Shown here: positions 9,066 through 16,887 of the stretch, piece after piece | Layout of the letters: every line of letters starts with the position of its first letter | Numbering within the stretch: position 1 is the first letter of the stretch | Source of the DNA: Bacteroidota bacterium | Lineage (GTDB): Bacteria; Bacteroidota; Bacteroidia; Bacteroidales; Lentimicrobiaceae | Assembly: GCA_023441805.1 (NCBI GenBank) | Contig: JAEZNO010000018.1 | Coordinates: 124,001-188,000 of the forward strand | DNA length: 64,000 bases | Direction: 5' to 3' | Program-made: the position numbers and the translations under genes | Notes under the pieces: model-generated | What the model was told of the DNA's origin: nothing | Databases searched by the model: none | Seen by the model: the letters and a program-made list of their open reading frames with translations, nothing else

Positions 9066-10436
9066 TCAGTGAATGCTGAGCTCAGGAAACTGAACGCGTT
9101 TAAACTCTAATGTTATTGCTGTACCCTTATTTTCATTGCTTGCAATTCTTAATGGTACATTATGAATTTGGAGTATTTTCGAAACTAGTGCTAATCCAAT
9201 TCCATACCCGCCTTTGTATCTTGCATTGTTGCCACGCTTGAATGGATTTATAACATCATTGATCTGATTTGCCGGTATACCGATTCCTTCATCATTTATC
9301 ACTACTGCGATTGAATCGGTTGCAATCTGAAACTCAATGATAACATCTGCATCCGAGAACTTACACGCATTTTCTATCAGGTTATTAAATGCAATCATTA
9401 AAAGACCCGGGTTGCCATTAATCAGCAAGTCACTGTCATCTTCAGGATATCTGATCTTTGGAATGATTTTGCGTCCCTCAAATTTTTCTTTAATGTTTTG
9501 AATGGAGCTAAATACAATTTCATCAATTCTGATCTTTGAAATTTCAACACTAATATCCTTATTCAAATGCGCTAATTCTAACAGACTATTTAGCATCGAA
9601 TTGAGTTGCCGTATATCTTCCATCAGGGATGAGATGTGTTTTTTGTACTCGGCAGGTGTTCTCTCACGACTTAACAGATACTCTGATTCTACAAGCATTA
9701 GCGTGAGTGGAGTATATAGCTCATGCGATGCATTCGACACAAAATCCTCCTGGTTTTTAAATGCAATCTCAAGATCTGTCAACATTTCATTAAACGTAAT
9801 AGCCAACTGGGCGATTTCATCTTTCTTATTCCCTTCATCCAGTCTGTCGCTTAGTTTAGATGAATTAATTGTTTTTATACGCCTGATTAATTCAGAGATA
9901 GGCCAGATGGCCTTTCTTGAGAAAATGTACGAGAGATAAATTGAAAGAACCACGCTAATCAGAATACTCCAGAACAGGACCTTCAGGAGTTCTCTTAAAT
10001 TATCTGCCCGCGATTTATCATATGCCATAGCGTATACATAATAAGTTCTATTCTTGAACTTATGATTGTAAAAAACGCCATCTTTTTCCAATATAGTAAA
10101 GTAATTTACATTGCCTGAATGATTCTTACGAATAACCGTTTCGGTCAGATATTCGGCATTGTTACCATATATCAGTTTAAACGCAGTATCGGTAATTACT
10201 ACTTCTTCATCTTCCCACGAGGAGGTTGATCTTTGAATCTTCTTTAGAAGAGTTGAATCAACTTCCACCACATCAATTAATAATATGGCTGTATTACGTG
10301 CTGTGTCAGTTATATTTTCTATGAACTTTGACAGCTGAGATTCATAATAGAAATAGTAAACCAATGCTGCAAAAAATATCAGGATTATACTTACAAGCAA
10401 TGTAAATTGTAAAGAAAGTTTAAGCTTAATGTTCAT
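9066..10436 (-). CDS. Sensor histidine kinase
   Basis: A 456-residue membrane kinase. TM1 spans about residues 10-30, a periplasmic sensor region follows to about 150, TM2 is near 154-172, and a HAMP linker follows. The dimerisation box is ASHELYTPLTLM with His238 as the phosphorylated residue; the Arg usual after HEL is Tyr here. The ATP-binding domain shows the N box NLIENACKF, INDEGIGIP and GYGIGLALV. Its ATG overlaps the regulator gene stop by 4 bp, so the two are one operon and a cognate pair. The signal is unknown. It resembles CusS/ArlS-type kinases in layout. Confidence 0.92.
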   Translation of the reverse strand: MNIKLKLSLQFTLLVSIILIFFAALVYYFYYESQLSKFIENITDTARNTAILLIDVVEVDSTLLKKIQRSTSSWEDEEVVITDTAFKLIYGNNAEYLTETVIRKNHSGNVNYFTILEKDGVFYNHKFKNRTYYVYAMAYDKSRADNLRELLKVLFWSILISVVLSIYLSYIFSRKAIWPISELIRRIKTINSSKLSDRLDEGNKKDEIAQLAITFNEMLTDLEIAFKNQEDFVSNASHELYTPLTLMLVESEYLLSRERTPAEYKKHISSLMEDIRQLNSMLNSLLELAHLNKDISVEISKIRIDEIVFSSIQNIKEKFEGRKIIPKIRYPEDDSDLLINGNPGLLMIAFNNLIENACKFSDADVIIEFQIATDSIAVVINDEGIGIPANQINDVINPFKRGNNARYKGGYGIGLALVSKILQIHNVPLRIASNENKGTAITLEFKRVQFPELSIH

Positions 10437-11119
10437 AGCCCGTATTCACTGCAATAAAATCCAAACCCATATTTGGTATGTATAAGCTTTGTGTTAAAAT
10501 CTTTATCAATCTTCTTCCTGAGATAGTTTACATAAACGTCTATCACATTCGTACCGGGATCGAAATCTATACCCCATACCTGCTCGTTGATGTATTCACG
10601 TGTTAATACCTGATTCTTGTTTTTCAGAAAAGTTTCAAGTAATTGGAATTCTTTAGCGGTCAGCTCAATTCTTTTTCCACCCCGAGTTACAGTTTTGGTG
10701 TTGAGATCTAATTCAAGGTCGGCAATCGTCAACTTTTCTGCCTGACCGGGAGTATCCGACCTTCGCAAAAATACATTTACACGTGCAAGCAGTTCGCGAA
10801 AATCAAATGGTTTAAGTACATAATCATCAGCTCCTGCCTCAAATCCTGTCAACTTATTCTCGGCAGTACTCATAGCAGTAAGCATAATGATAGGAACGTT
10901 ATTATTTGTTTTCCGTATCTCCCGGCAAAGGTCATATCCATTAATAAGTGGAAGCTTAATATCAAGAATTATAATGCTGTATGTATTTGAATCTGCCATC
11001 TGCATTCCCTGATATCCGTCAATGGCAATATCAGCTTTGAATCCTGAATCTTCAAATTGCTTTTTTAATACCTCAGCCAAACGATGCTCATCCTCAACTA
11101 TAAGTATGTTCTGGTTCAT
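10433..11119 (-). CDS. OmpR/PhoB-family response regulator
   Basis: A 228-residue DNA-binding response regulator. The receiver domain (1-~120) has acidic residues ED at 9-10, phospho-acceptor Asp53 in IIILDIKLP, and KPF with the conserved Lys. The C-terminal winged helix (~130-226) includes LTAKEFQLLETFLKN and the recognition region DPGTNVIDVYVNYLRKKID. It precedes the kinase gene with a 4-bp overlap. Four TCTAA repeats spaced exactly 11 bp lie 62 bp upstream, the arrangement expected for OmpR/PhoB-type binding, so autoregulation and control of the divergent small gene are likely (inference). Confidence 0.93.
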   Translation of the reverse strand: MNQNILIVEDEHRLAEVLKKQFEDSGFKADIAIDGYQGMQMADSNTYSIIILDIKLPLINGYDLCREIRKTNNNVPIIMLTAMSTAENKLTGFEAGADDYVLKPFDFRELLARVNVFLRRSDTPGQAEKLTIADLELDLNTKTVTRGGKRIELTAKEFQLLETFLKNKNQVLTREYINEQVWGIDFDPGTNVIDVYVNYLRKKIDKDFNTKLIHTKYGFGFYCSEYGL

Positions 11120-11138
11120 TTAGAGTCATTATTTCGTA

Positions 11139-11173
11139 CAAAGATAATCATCAACCTTCGGGGTTTAACCAAA
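11139..11173 (-). promoter_or_regulatory. Promoter of the two-component operon
   Basis: On the minus strand a TATCTTTG element (complement of 11139-11146) matches the -7 consensus and lies 19 bp from the regulator ATG. A TTTG (complement of 11170-11173) is a possible -33 element with a slightly long 23-bp spacer. Confidence 0.5.
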
Positions 11174-11181
11174 AACCAATC

Positions 11182-11219
11182 TCTAAGTAAATTCTAATTC
11201 CTTTCTAATAAGTTTCTAA
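11182..11219 (+). promoter_or_regulatory. Four direct TCTAA repeats with exact 11-bp period (response regulator site)
   Basis: TCTAA occurs at 11182, 11193, 11204 and 11215. The last three sit in TTCTAA contexts. The 11-bp period, one helical turn, is what OmpR/PhoB-family dimers bind as tandem direct half-sites. The array lies between the response regulator gene (minus) and a 30-codon gene (plus), and its last unit overlaps the expected -33 position of the plus-strand promoter. Confidence 0.7.
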
Positions 11220-11242
11220 ATGCCAATGAGAACTCATCAGGA

Positions 11243-11250
11243 TAGCTTTG
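11243..11250 (+). promoter_or_regulatory. -7 promoter element (TAGCTTTG) for the 30-codon gene
   Basis: Exact TAnnTTTG match, 29 bp before the ATG at 11280. There is no TTTG at -33; the fourth TCTAA repeat occupies that place, which fits a promoter that depends on an activator. Confidence 0.6.
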
Positions 11251-11279
11251 TGCTTTCAATCCCATTTATTAATCCACGT

Positions 11280-11372
11280 ATGAAAAAGCCGATGAAACCC
11301 GAGTTAAGACTCTTCCTGTTATTCTTTATAGTTATTACTTCGATGATATTAGTGAAGGTTATTTTCTTTTAA
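11280..11372 (+). CDS. Small single-pass membrane peptide, 30 residues
   Basis: The ATG at 11280 opens a 30-codon frame. The peptide has a basic N-terminal segment (MKKPMKPELR) followed by a hydrophobic helix of about 20 residues (LFLLFFIVITSMILVKVIFF), so it would insert with its N-terminus in the cytoplasm. A -7 element and four response-regulator-type repeats lie directly upstream, and the divergent operon encodes a regulator and kinase. By analogy with small membrane peptides that feed back on sensor kinases or transporters it may act on the adjacent kinase; this is inference. I know no family for it. Confidence 0.55.
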   Translation: MKKPMKPELRLFLLFFIVITSMILVKVIFF

Positions 11373-11616
11373 ACTTCCGCAACGCAAAGCTCTGAAGGCA
11401 ATGCAAAATCCTTAGGGAGCTAACCACCAAAGGGCCTTCTATGACGAAAGATCTTTCAGGTAAACTGTGATCCAACGTAAAGCACCTCTCCCAGTGGCGA
11501 TTTAAAGGTCCGATGTCCACCAGTTGCCAAGTGTCCCCACCACCGGCAAGACTGTTATATATACCTGCTCCTATTGATGCAAATCCACTTGAGTTGGTAC
11601 CATTACCCTCTCCGTC
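11359..11616 (-). pseudogene. Decayed fragment resembling a FISUMP (Fib_succ_major) domain
   Basis: The minus strand is open for 85 codons without a suitable start codon. The reading contains GNGTNSSGFASIGAGIYN, then a GGGDTW segment and a HWERCF segment. This order resembles the C-terminal part of FISUMP domains (NSSGFxALPxG...WW...W.R), which are common in Bacteroidota surface proteins. In-frame stops lie just upstream. It may also be chance coding-like sequence. It overlaps the 3' end of the 30-codon gene by 14 bp on the other strand. Confidence 0.4.
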
Positions 11617-11637
11617 CTAACTCTAGGTAGCTTTCAG

Positions 11638-11775
11638 TTAGTGCATAAATCTGCTGATAAATTCATCAGTATCCAGTGTTATAATCTTTCTTAATCCGGC
11701 CATTTTGTAATTTTTATACGAAAAGCTCACCTTGCCATCCTGGTAGTTTAAAAGACGTTGGTTGGATATAGCTAA
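11638..11775 (-). pseudogene. Remnant of an IS91-type (Y2) transposase
   Basis: The minus strand reads LAISNQRLLNYQDGKVSF, then a YKNYKM segment and TLDTDEFISRFMH, followed by a stop. Full-length IS91-family transposases carry the same order (VAISNHRL...V.FRYKDY...TMTLDAEEFIRRFLLHVLP). Only about 45 codons remain and an in-frame TAG precedes them, so it is inactive. It marks a past insertion in this patch; neither end of the element is recognisable. Confidence 0.7.
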
Positions 11776-11881
11776 CTAAAAATTGCCCTGTCTCCTAATA
11801 CAGCTATGATGGTACTAAAACAAAATTAAATAGCTCTAAATGCAACTACAATATGGGTTTTATCGGATGCTCATTTAATTA

Positions 11882-12367
11882 TTATGCTTTTATCTTAAAC
11901 CAAAATGAACCCCCATGGCGCTCAACATCTTTAAGGTTAGAATGATTCCATACAGGCTCTATAATTGAGCTTAGTTCTTTATCTTCTGCAATAAAATAAT
12001 TTGGTAATAAAATCTGATATTTATCACTATTGGCGAGCAAATACATTGCTATACCATATTGCTCCGAATAAAACCTGTCACACATAAATTGAGGATAATC
12101 ATAAGGCAAATAAATATCATGTATATGCACAATAACACCTTTAGGAAGCTTTGGTAAAACTTCTAAATAAAAAACCATTGAATCCGAATTTGGAAGAATT
12201 CGATGAGAATTGTCAATAAATAAAATATCATTTTCTTTAAGTGAAAAAATGAAATCAAAATTTACATTCTCGAATGGTTCTCTGATTATTTTAGATGCAA
12301 TTTTATCAATTTCAGCACGAGGTTTTGGGTCAATAGAAATAATTTCTGTTTTTAAATTATTATCTGA
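11882..12367 (-). pseudogene. 5'-truncated class I SAM-dependent methyltransferase
   Basis: An open frame of 161 codons runs from a stop at 12368-12370 to 11882. Its N-terminal part LKTEIISIDPKPRAEIDKIA continues into a NDILFIDNSHRI segment and then VHIHDIYLPYDYP, DRFYSEQY and GGSFWFKIKA. These segments, in this order, match the C-terminal two thirds of a methyltransferase family (Methyltransf_24-like). The first ATG in frame (12178) lies well inside the conserved fold, and the SAM-binding Gly-rich motif I that should precede SIDP is absent. The gene has therefore lost its first ~80-90 codons and is very likely dead. AT content looks higher than in the following gene, suggesting separate origins. 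Confidence 0.75.
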
Positions 12368-12420
12368 TTATTAACAATTGTTGAGTAAATTGCCGGACTA
12401 AATCAACACTAGTAATTACC

Positions 12421-13686
12421 GTGAAGAGAATTGTATTGACGGTGATACTGTCAGCCCTGTTTTTTTCGGTATCGGCCCAGGTGAAGCGCGTGTTATTTCT
12501 TGGAAACAGCTACACGTATGTAAATGATTTGCCTAAGTTGATAAGGGATCTTGCATCATCGGCAGGCGATAGTCTTTTTACCGACTCAAACACTCCCGGC
12601 AGTTATACTCTCGGGTATTCGCCACTTCAGCATCTGACCAATAGTGTCAGCATCGGGAAAATCAGAAAAGGGAGATGGGATTATGTGGTTCTTCAGGATC
12701 AAAGCCAGCTGCCTGCAATTCCGGCTCTTCGCGACAGCTGTATGCTGCCTGCTTCGGTTAAGTTATATGATTCGGTAAAGCGTTATAATCCATGTGCACA
12801 GGTGCTTTTCTACCTTACCTGGGGAAGGCGTGTCGGAGGTGTACAATGTTTTGTTCCAAATTATTGCAGTGTCGCTTTCGCGGACTTTGGACAGATGCAG
12901 GATTCACTGACTCGTTCCTATATGCTTGCCGCAAATTTGATTAATCAGCCCGTGGCACCTGTTGGCGAGGCCTGGCGTCTGGTTCTGGATAATACTTCGA
13001 TTGTACTGCACGGCAGCGATGGTTCGCATCCTTCAATCAACGGTAGTTATCTGGCCGCCTGTGTGTTTTACTCATCTATTTTTAAGAAACCGTCGTCCGG
13101 ATTGCCTTTTACGGGAGGTTTGCAGGCCGAAGTAGCCGCATATCTGCAAAAGGCAGCCGACAGAATTGTTTTTTCGAACCCTGCGCTGTTCAATCTTTGG
13201 GTAAATGATGTAACATCTGAATTTACATACCGGATGGATAATGAAATGCTCACGGTTGATAATCTAAGCGCGAATGCAACGACTTATTTATGGGATTTTG
13301 GTGACGGGGATTCTTCCTCAGAATCTGAACCTACACATGTTTACACCCAAAGCGGCACATACCGGCTCAGGCTGCAAGCCTGCAATGAATGTGAATGTGC
13401 CGTTTCATACAAGGATATCAACGTGGTAATAACATCAACCATTCCGGATGATATAGAACATTATAATCCGATAGTATTAACAGGCCCGGATAGTTCAGGG
13501 AATATTGTCTTCAATGGTTTCACCGGTGATGGAGTGCTCAGGATTTACGATGTTAACGGAAAGCATATCAAAGAAATATCTGTAAAAGATGGGAAAGCAA
13601 CAATAACTCAGTTGCCAAAATCAATTTATGTTTGGGAATTATTATCTGATGAGAAACCGGTTGCAAAGGGCAAGCTGCGGTACTAA
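12421..13686 (+). CDS. Secreted SGNH-hydrolase-like protein with PKD and T9SS C-terminal domain
   Basis: A 421-residue protein starting at GTG (12421) with a signal peptide ending in SVSAQ. Residues ~22-250 resemble an SGNH/DUF4886-type esterase: VLFLGNSYTYVNDLPKLI holds the block-I Ser, and GSDGSHPSINGSYLAA holds the Asp-x-x-His pair. A PKD-like domain follows (YLWDFGDGDSS...EPTHVYTQSGTY, ~285-335). The last ~75 residues (VLRIYDVNGKHIKEISVKDG ... KGKLRY) look like a type IX secretion sorting domain. It is thus predicted to be exported by T9SS, and may act on an ester-containing glycan or lipid. By eye it is richer in G+C than the remnants upstream. No RBS-like motif decides the GTG start, but the signal peptide supports it. 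Confidence 0.8.
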   Translation: MKRIVLTVILSALFFSVSAQVKRVLFLGNSYTYVNDLPKLIRDLASSAGDSLFTDSNTPGSYTLGYSPLQHLTNSVSIGKIRKGRWDYVVLQDQSQLPAIPALRDSCMLPASVKLYDSVKRYNPCAQVLFYLTWGRRVGGVQCFVPNYCSVAFADFGQMQDSLTRSYMLAANLINQPVAPVGEAWRLVLDNTSIVLHGSDGSHPSINGSYLAACVFYSSIFKKPSSGLPFTGGLQAEVAAYLQKAADRIVFSNPALFNLWVNDVTSEFTYRMDNEMLTVDNLSANATTYLWDFGDGDSSSESEPTHVYTQSGTYRLRLQACNECECAVSYKDINVVITSTIPDDIEHYNPIVLTGPDSSGNIVFNGFTGDGVLRIYDVNGKHIKEISVKDGKATITQLPKSIYVWELLSDEKPVAKGKLRY

Positions 13687-13740
13687 GTGAAAAGCGGGAT
13701 AAAGCTATAAAACTAGGGGTTATCATTACAGGCTTGATTT

Positions 13741-13884
13741 ATGAAGGCGATATTCGGCATCGCAGGTATTCCTTATTGTATATTGGCAGACTGGAACATT
13801 GGAATAACTGAAGAAACTGTTCCATGCCCTGCAAATAGTGCCGGATTGAGTGAATTGATAAATAAGCTTCTCGAAATGTGTTAA
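13741..13884 (+). CDS. Short open frame of 47 codons, doubtful gene
   Basis: An ATG-initiated frame of 47 residues (starts MKAIFGIAGIPYCILADW, ends LSELINKLLEMC). Amino-acid composition looks protein-like, but there is no recognisable domain, promoter or ribosome binding site. It sits between the SGNH gene and a terminator that faces the other way. It may be a gene fragment in the same decayed patch. Confidence 0.25.
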   Translation: MKAIFGIAGIPYCILADWNIGITEETVPCPANSAGLSELINKLLEMC

Positions 13885-13894
13885 TTGCCGGACA

Positions 13895-13919
13895 TAAAAA
13901 AAGCCGCAGTTAAGCGGCT
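13895..13919 (-). terminator. Terminator of the tRNA-Asn gene
   Basis: AGCCGC (13902-13907) pairs with GCGGCT (13914-13919) around a 6-nt loop. Read on the minus strand it is followed by a seven-T run, 7 bp beyond the tRNA 3' end. Confidence 0.85.
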
Positions 13920-13926
13920 CTTTTTG

Positions 13927-14000
13927 CTCCCCCTGCTGGACTTGAACCAGCGACCCTCTGATTAACAGTCAGATGCTCTGACCAACTGAGCTAAGGAGGA
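13927..14000 (-). tRNA. tRNA-Asn (anticodon GTT)
   Basis: A 74-nt cloverleaf on the minus strand. The acceptor stem is TCCTCCT with AGGGGGA, the D-arm has AGCTCAGTTGGT, the anticodon stem is TCTGA/TCAGA with loop CTGTTAA giving anticodon GTT (Asn), and the T-arm has GGTTCAAGTCC. The discriminator base is G and a complete CCA tail is not encoded. A terminator follows at once. tRNA genes are frequent integration sites, and the remnants just to the left may be linked to that. Confidence 0.95.
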
Positions 14001-14071
14001 GTGTTTTTCCCAAATGGGACTGCAAAATTAATCGTTTATTCTTAATAAACAATAGTAGTAGAAAATTTTTT

Positions 14072-14893
14072 TTAATCGAGGTAGTATAGTTCGGATCTTT
14101 CGCCGCGTGCCAGGGCTTTGATGATGGTGCCATTGACCCTGATTCCCTTTTTATTGAATTCATCCTGAAGGGTTTCGAGTGCTTTTAGCGGTGTATTGTT
14201 TTCAGCACTGAGGTGACCTAAAACGATGTGCGAGATACCGCTGTGATAATTCTCAGCAATGAATCGTGCAGTGTGACTATTGCATAAATGCCCTGTAGGT
14301 CCGTGGATTCGTTGTTTCAGATGCTGAGGGTATGAACCAAAAAGCAACATATTCTCATCATAATTTGATTCGATAACCATGGCATGGCATTGCCTTAGAT
14401 ACTTTGATACATTTTCGCAGATGTAACCCAGGTCGGTTGCAATGGTTATGCTTTTTATGTTGTTTGAAATATTATAGCCCACTGATCCGACGGCATCATG
14501 CGAAGTCGGAAATGCTTCAACAGCAAATCCTCCTGCCAGATATCGCTTAAAGGGTTTTATTTCACGATACATCGTTTGGTCAACATCATAGGTAGCGCGG
14601 TTTCGTAATATACCTTTCCATGTTCCGTCGGTGCAATAAACCGGTATGTGGTAGCGCTTCGTTAAACGGGTTAAGGCACTGATATGATCAATATGGTCGT
14701 GGGTTATAAAAACTGCTTTAATATTTTGGATCCCTGTGCCAATTTCGTCGAGTGACTTCTTTATCCTTCTGGCACTGATGCCTGCATCAATGAGAATACC
14801 TTCTTCCTCATTACCAAAATAATGACAATTGCCACTGCTGCCACTTGCCAGAGTGCAGAACTCAAACTTGTGCGGAAATAATGTTGCCGGCAT
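14072..14893 (-). CDS. MBL-fold metallo-hydrolase, YycJ/WalJ-like
   Basis: A 273-residue cytoplasmic hydrolase of the metallo-beta-lactamase superfamily. It begins with FCTLASGSSGNCHYFG, the usual opening of YycJ/WalJ-type proteins, and has the metal motif THDHIDHIS (residues ~65-75), a further Asp in ATDLGY and a late HLSAENN segment. YycJ relatives are double-stranded DNA exonuclease-like or otherwise linked to envelope/DNA maintenance; the substrate here is not known. It precedes the tRNA-Asn gene in the same direction with a 71-bp gap. Confidence 0.88.
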   Translation of the reverse strand: MPATLFPHKFEFCTLASGSSGNCHYFGNEEEGILIDAGISARRIKKSLDEIGTGIQNIKAVFITHDHIDHISALTRLTKRYHIPVYCTDGTWKGILRNRATYDVDQTMYREIKPFKRYLAGGFAVEAFPTSHDAVGSVGYNISNNIKSITIATDLGYICENVSKYLRQCHAMVIESNYDENMLLFGSYPQHLKQRIHGPTGHLCNSHTARFIAENYHSGISHIVLGHLSAENNTPLKALETLQDEFNKKGIRVNGTIIKALARGERSELYYLD

Positions 14894-15026
14894 CCTGTAA
14901 AATTTCAGGAGACAAAATTAGATAAAATGATTACTGCTTTAGTGAAAATCAACTTAATAGCACTGAAATATTTACCGGTATATGGTTGGTTTGACCCTAT
15001 ACATGCAGATGACAATGAATTGCTGT

Positions 15027-15623
15027 TTACAATTCAGTTGGAGGAATTGGTGCAGGTACAAGATTGGTGACAGGCTTTATGCTTTTGAGATATGCAAAGA
15101 TTGCCTGAAGGTCATCTTCTTCCATATTGGTGAAGTTCTGCCATGGCATAGGAGGCAACAACATACGTCCTCCATCCATACCTTTGAATTTACCCTCGGT
15201 CATAGCTTTCTTAAACTGCTCGAAGCTCCAACTGCCAATTCCTGTGGGATCAGGAGTAAGGTTTGCAGAAAATGAAATACCCCATGGACCGGCGGCCTGT
15301 GTCATATCAACATTCAGGGCATACCATCCCTGCCCGATAACTTTCTTGTCGGGTTTTTGAATCGGCCTGTCGGCCGGATAGCCTGAGAGCATAGTTTCCT
15401 TTATGATCTCAAATCCTTTTTCAGAAACATTTTTTGGTGAGTGACAGTCGTTGCATCCGCCAACGTTTACAAGGTATTCGCCTCTTTTAACCAGCTCGTC
15501 CTGCGAGAGTTCTTTGTTTTTAGTTGCCTGGTCGGTGGTTTCATCGGTTCCCTTTTTTCCTGTACAATAGCTCAGAAAGAAAAGTACTGTAAGGATCGAT
15601 AACATTGTAATAATCTGCTTCAT
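15027..15623 (-). CDS. c-type cytochrome lipoprotein
   Basis: A 198-residue protein with a lipoprotein signal (FFLSYC) and a single haem-binding site CNDCH in GGCNDCHSPKNV (about residue 57). A Met-rich loop near PPMPWQNFTNM may supply the sixth ligand. The C-terminal helix DLQAIFAYLKSIKP is typical of mono-haem cytochrome c of the class seen in c553/diheme relatives. It would be anchored on the periplasmic side and carry electrons. No oxidase or partner gene lies next to it. The start is ATG at 15623. Confidence 0.88.
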   Translation of the reverse strand: MKQIITMLSILTVLFFLSYCTGKKGTDETTDQATKNKELSQDELVKRGEYLVNVGGCNDCHSPKNVSEKGFEIIKETMLSGYPADRPIQKPDKKVIGQGWYALNVDMTQAAGPWGISFSANLTPDPTGIGSWSFEQFKKAMTEGKFKGMDGGRMLLPPMPWQNFTNMEEDDLQAIFAYLKSIKPVTNLVPAPIPPTEL

Positions 15624-15786
15624 GATCTTCTGTTTTTTAATGATCCATAAAATATTAACTCCTAATGCAACCGGGGGTAAAGAGGTTAAGATGAGAGAGA
15701 AACGAAAAAGGGGAGAAGTTGTTCAAAGTAGTTCAAAGCTGCCCCATACCATGAAGGCAACTATCATGTAGCCACCATAATTGCCT

Positions 15787-16752
15787 TCACAGCAACATAA
15801 AATCGGCAAGGGCTATTGCTGCGATTGATTCAACAATCACGGGGGCTCGTAAGGCAACACATACATCATGGCGGCCTCCTACTACCAGTTCTTCTATCTT
15901 TTTGTGTTCAAGATTATAGGTTTGCTGGGGCAGGTTGATGCTTGAGGCAGGTTTGATTGCAACCCTGAATATCAGATCATTGCCATTAGTTAATCCTCCA
16001 TTTATTCCGCCGGCATTGTTGGTTGCAGTTGTTCCGGCTTCGTCAATGAAGACATCATTATGTACACTGCCATACATACGGGCAGATTCAAATCCTGCAC
16101 CGAATTCTATTCCCTTGACAGCAGGGATGGAAAATGCAAGGTGTGCAATTGTCGATTCGACTGAATCAAAGAAAGGCTCTCCCAACCCGATTGGTAAGTT
16201 AGTACACGTACATTCAATAAGTCCTCCAACCGTATCTCTTGCTTCGATTGCAGCCTTGAGGGCAGCTTCTATATCACTGTTACCACCTACTTCTTTTATT
16301 TTGGCTGTTATCCGGACATTACCCAGAATCTTCCTTGCAATTGTACCGGCTACCACAAGTCCAAGCGTAATACGGGCAGAGAAATGACCTCCACCGCGAG
16401 GGTCATTGTGGTTGCCATATTTGACCATTGCAGCATAATCAGCATGCCCGGGTCGGGGATGATGCCTTAACTTCTCATAGTCTTCCGACCTTGTATTCAG
16501 ATTCTGAAAGAGTACGGTAATAGGCGCTCCTGTTGTTTTTTCCTGAAAAGTTCCACTCACAATCATCGGTTTATCGGGCTCTTTGCGAGGTGTAGTTCCT
16601 TCGGCCCCTGCCTTGCGACGGGCAAGGTCCTTTTCCAGATCCTCTTCAGTTAACGAGATTCCCGGAGGACATCCATCGATGACAACTCCTACATTAACCC
16701 CATGCGATTCGCCAAATATGGTCACCCTGTATATTCTTCCGAAACTGTTCAT
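15787..16752 (-). CDS. aroC: Chorismate synthase
   Basis: A 321-residue enzyme that converts 5-enolpyruvylshikimate-3-phosphate to chorismate with reduced FMN, the last shikimate step. The opening GRIYRVTIFGESHG and the RPGHADY segment (HHPRPGHADYAAMVKYG) are family signatures, as are GGHFSARIT and the basic GGRHDVC near the end. It is somewhat shorter than the ~360 residues of many homologues but looks complete. It lies downstream of aroA on the same strand, 135 bp apart, consistent with co-regulation of two consecutive pathway steps. Confidence 0.95.
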   Translation of the reverse strand: MNSFGRIYRVTIFGESHGVNVGVVIDGCPPGISLTEEDLEKDLARRKAGAEGTTPRKEPDKPMIVSGTFQEKTTGAPITVLFQNLNTRSEDYEKLRHHPRPGHADYAAMVKYGNHNDPRGGGHFSARITLGLVVAGTIARKILGNVRITAKIKEVGGNSDIEAALKAAIEARDTVGGLIECTCTNLPIGLGEPFFDSVESTIAHLAFSIPAVKGIEFGAGFESARMYGSVHNDVFIDEAGTTATNNAGGINGGLTNGNDLIFRVAIKPASSINLPQQTYNLEHKKIEELVVGGRHDVCVALRAPVIVESIAAIALADFMLL

Positions 16753-16887
16753 TTTGATAATATTTGTTACTTTAAACAGGCTCCTGAACTTAAACCCCTC
16801 CCGGATTCTTTTTGCCTATGCCTTTAATTCACTGTTCATCATTCAAAATTCATCATTAAATTAACATAGATCATCTTCTAATGTTAC

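Noticed and set aside
15753..15788. Hairpin GAAGGCAA/TTGCCTTC near the end of aroC
   Set aside because: The stem overlaps the aroC stop codon and has no T run, so it is not supported as a terminator.
15935..16387. 150-codon frame antisense to aroC
   Set aside because: It mirrors a conserved gene and has no features of a protein family.
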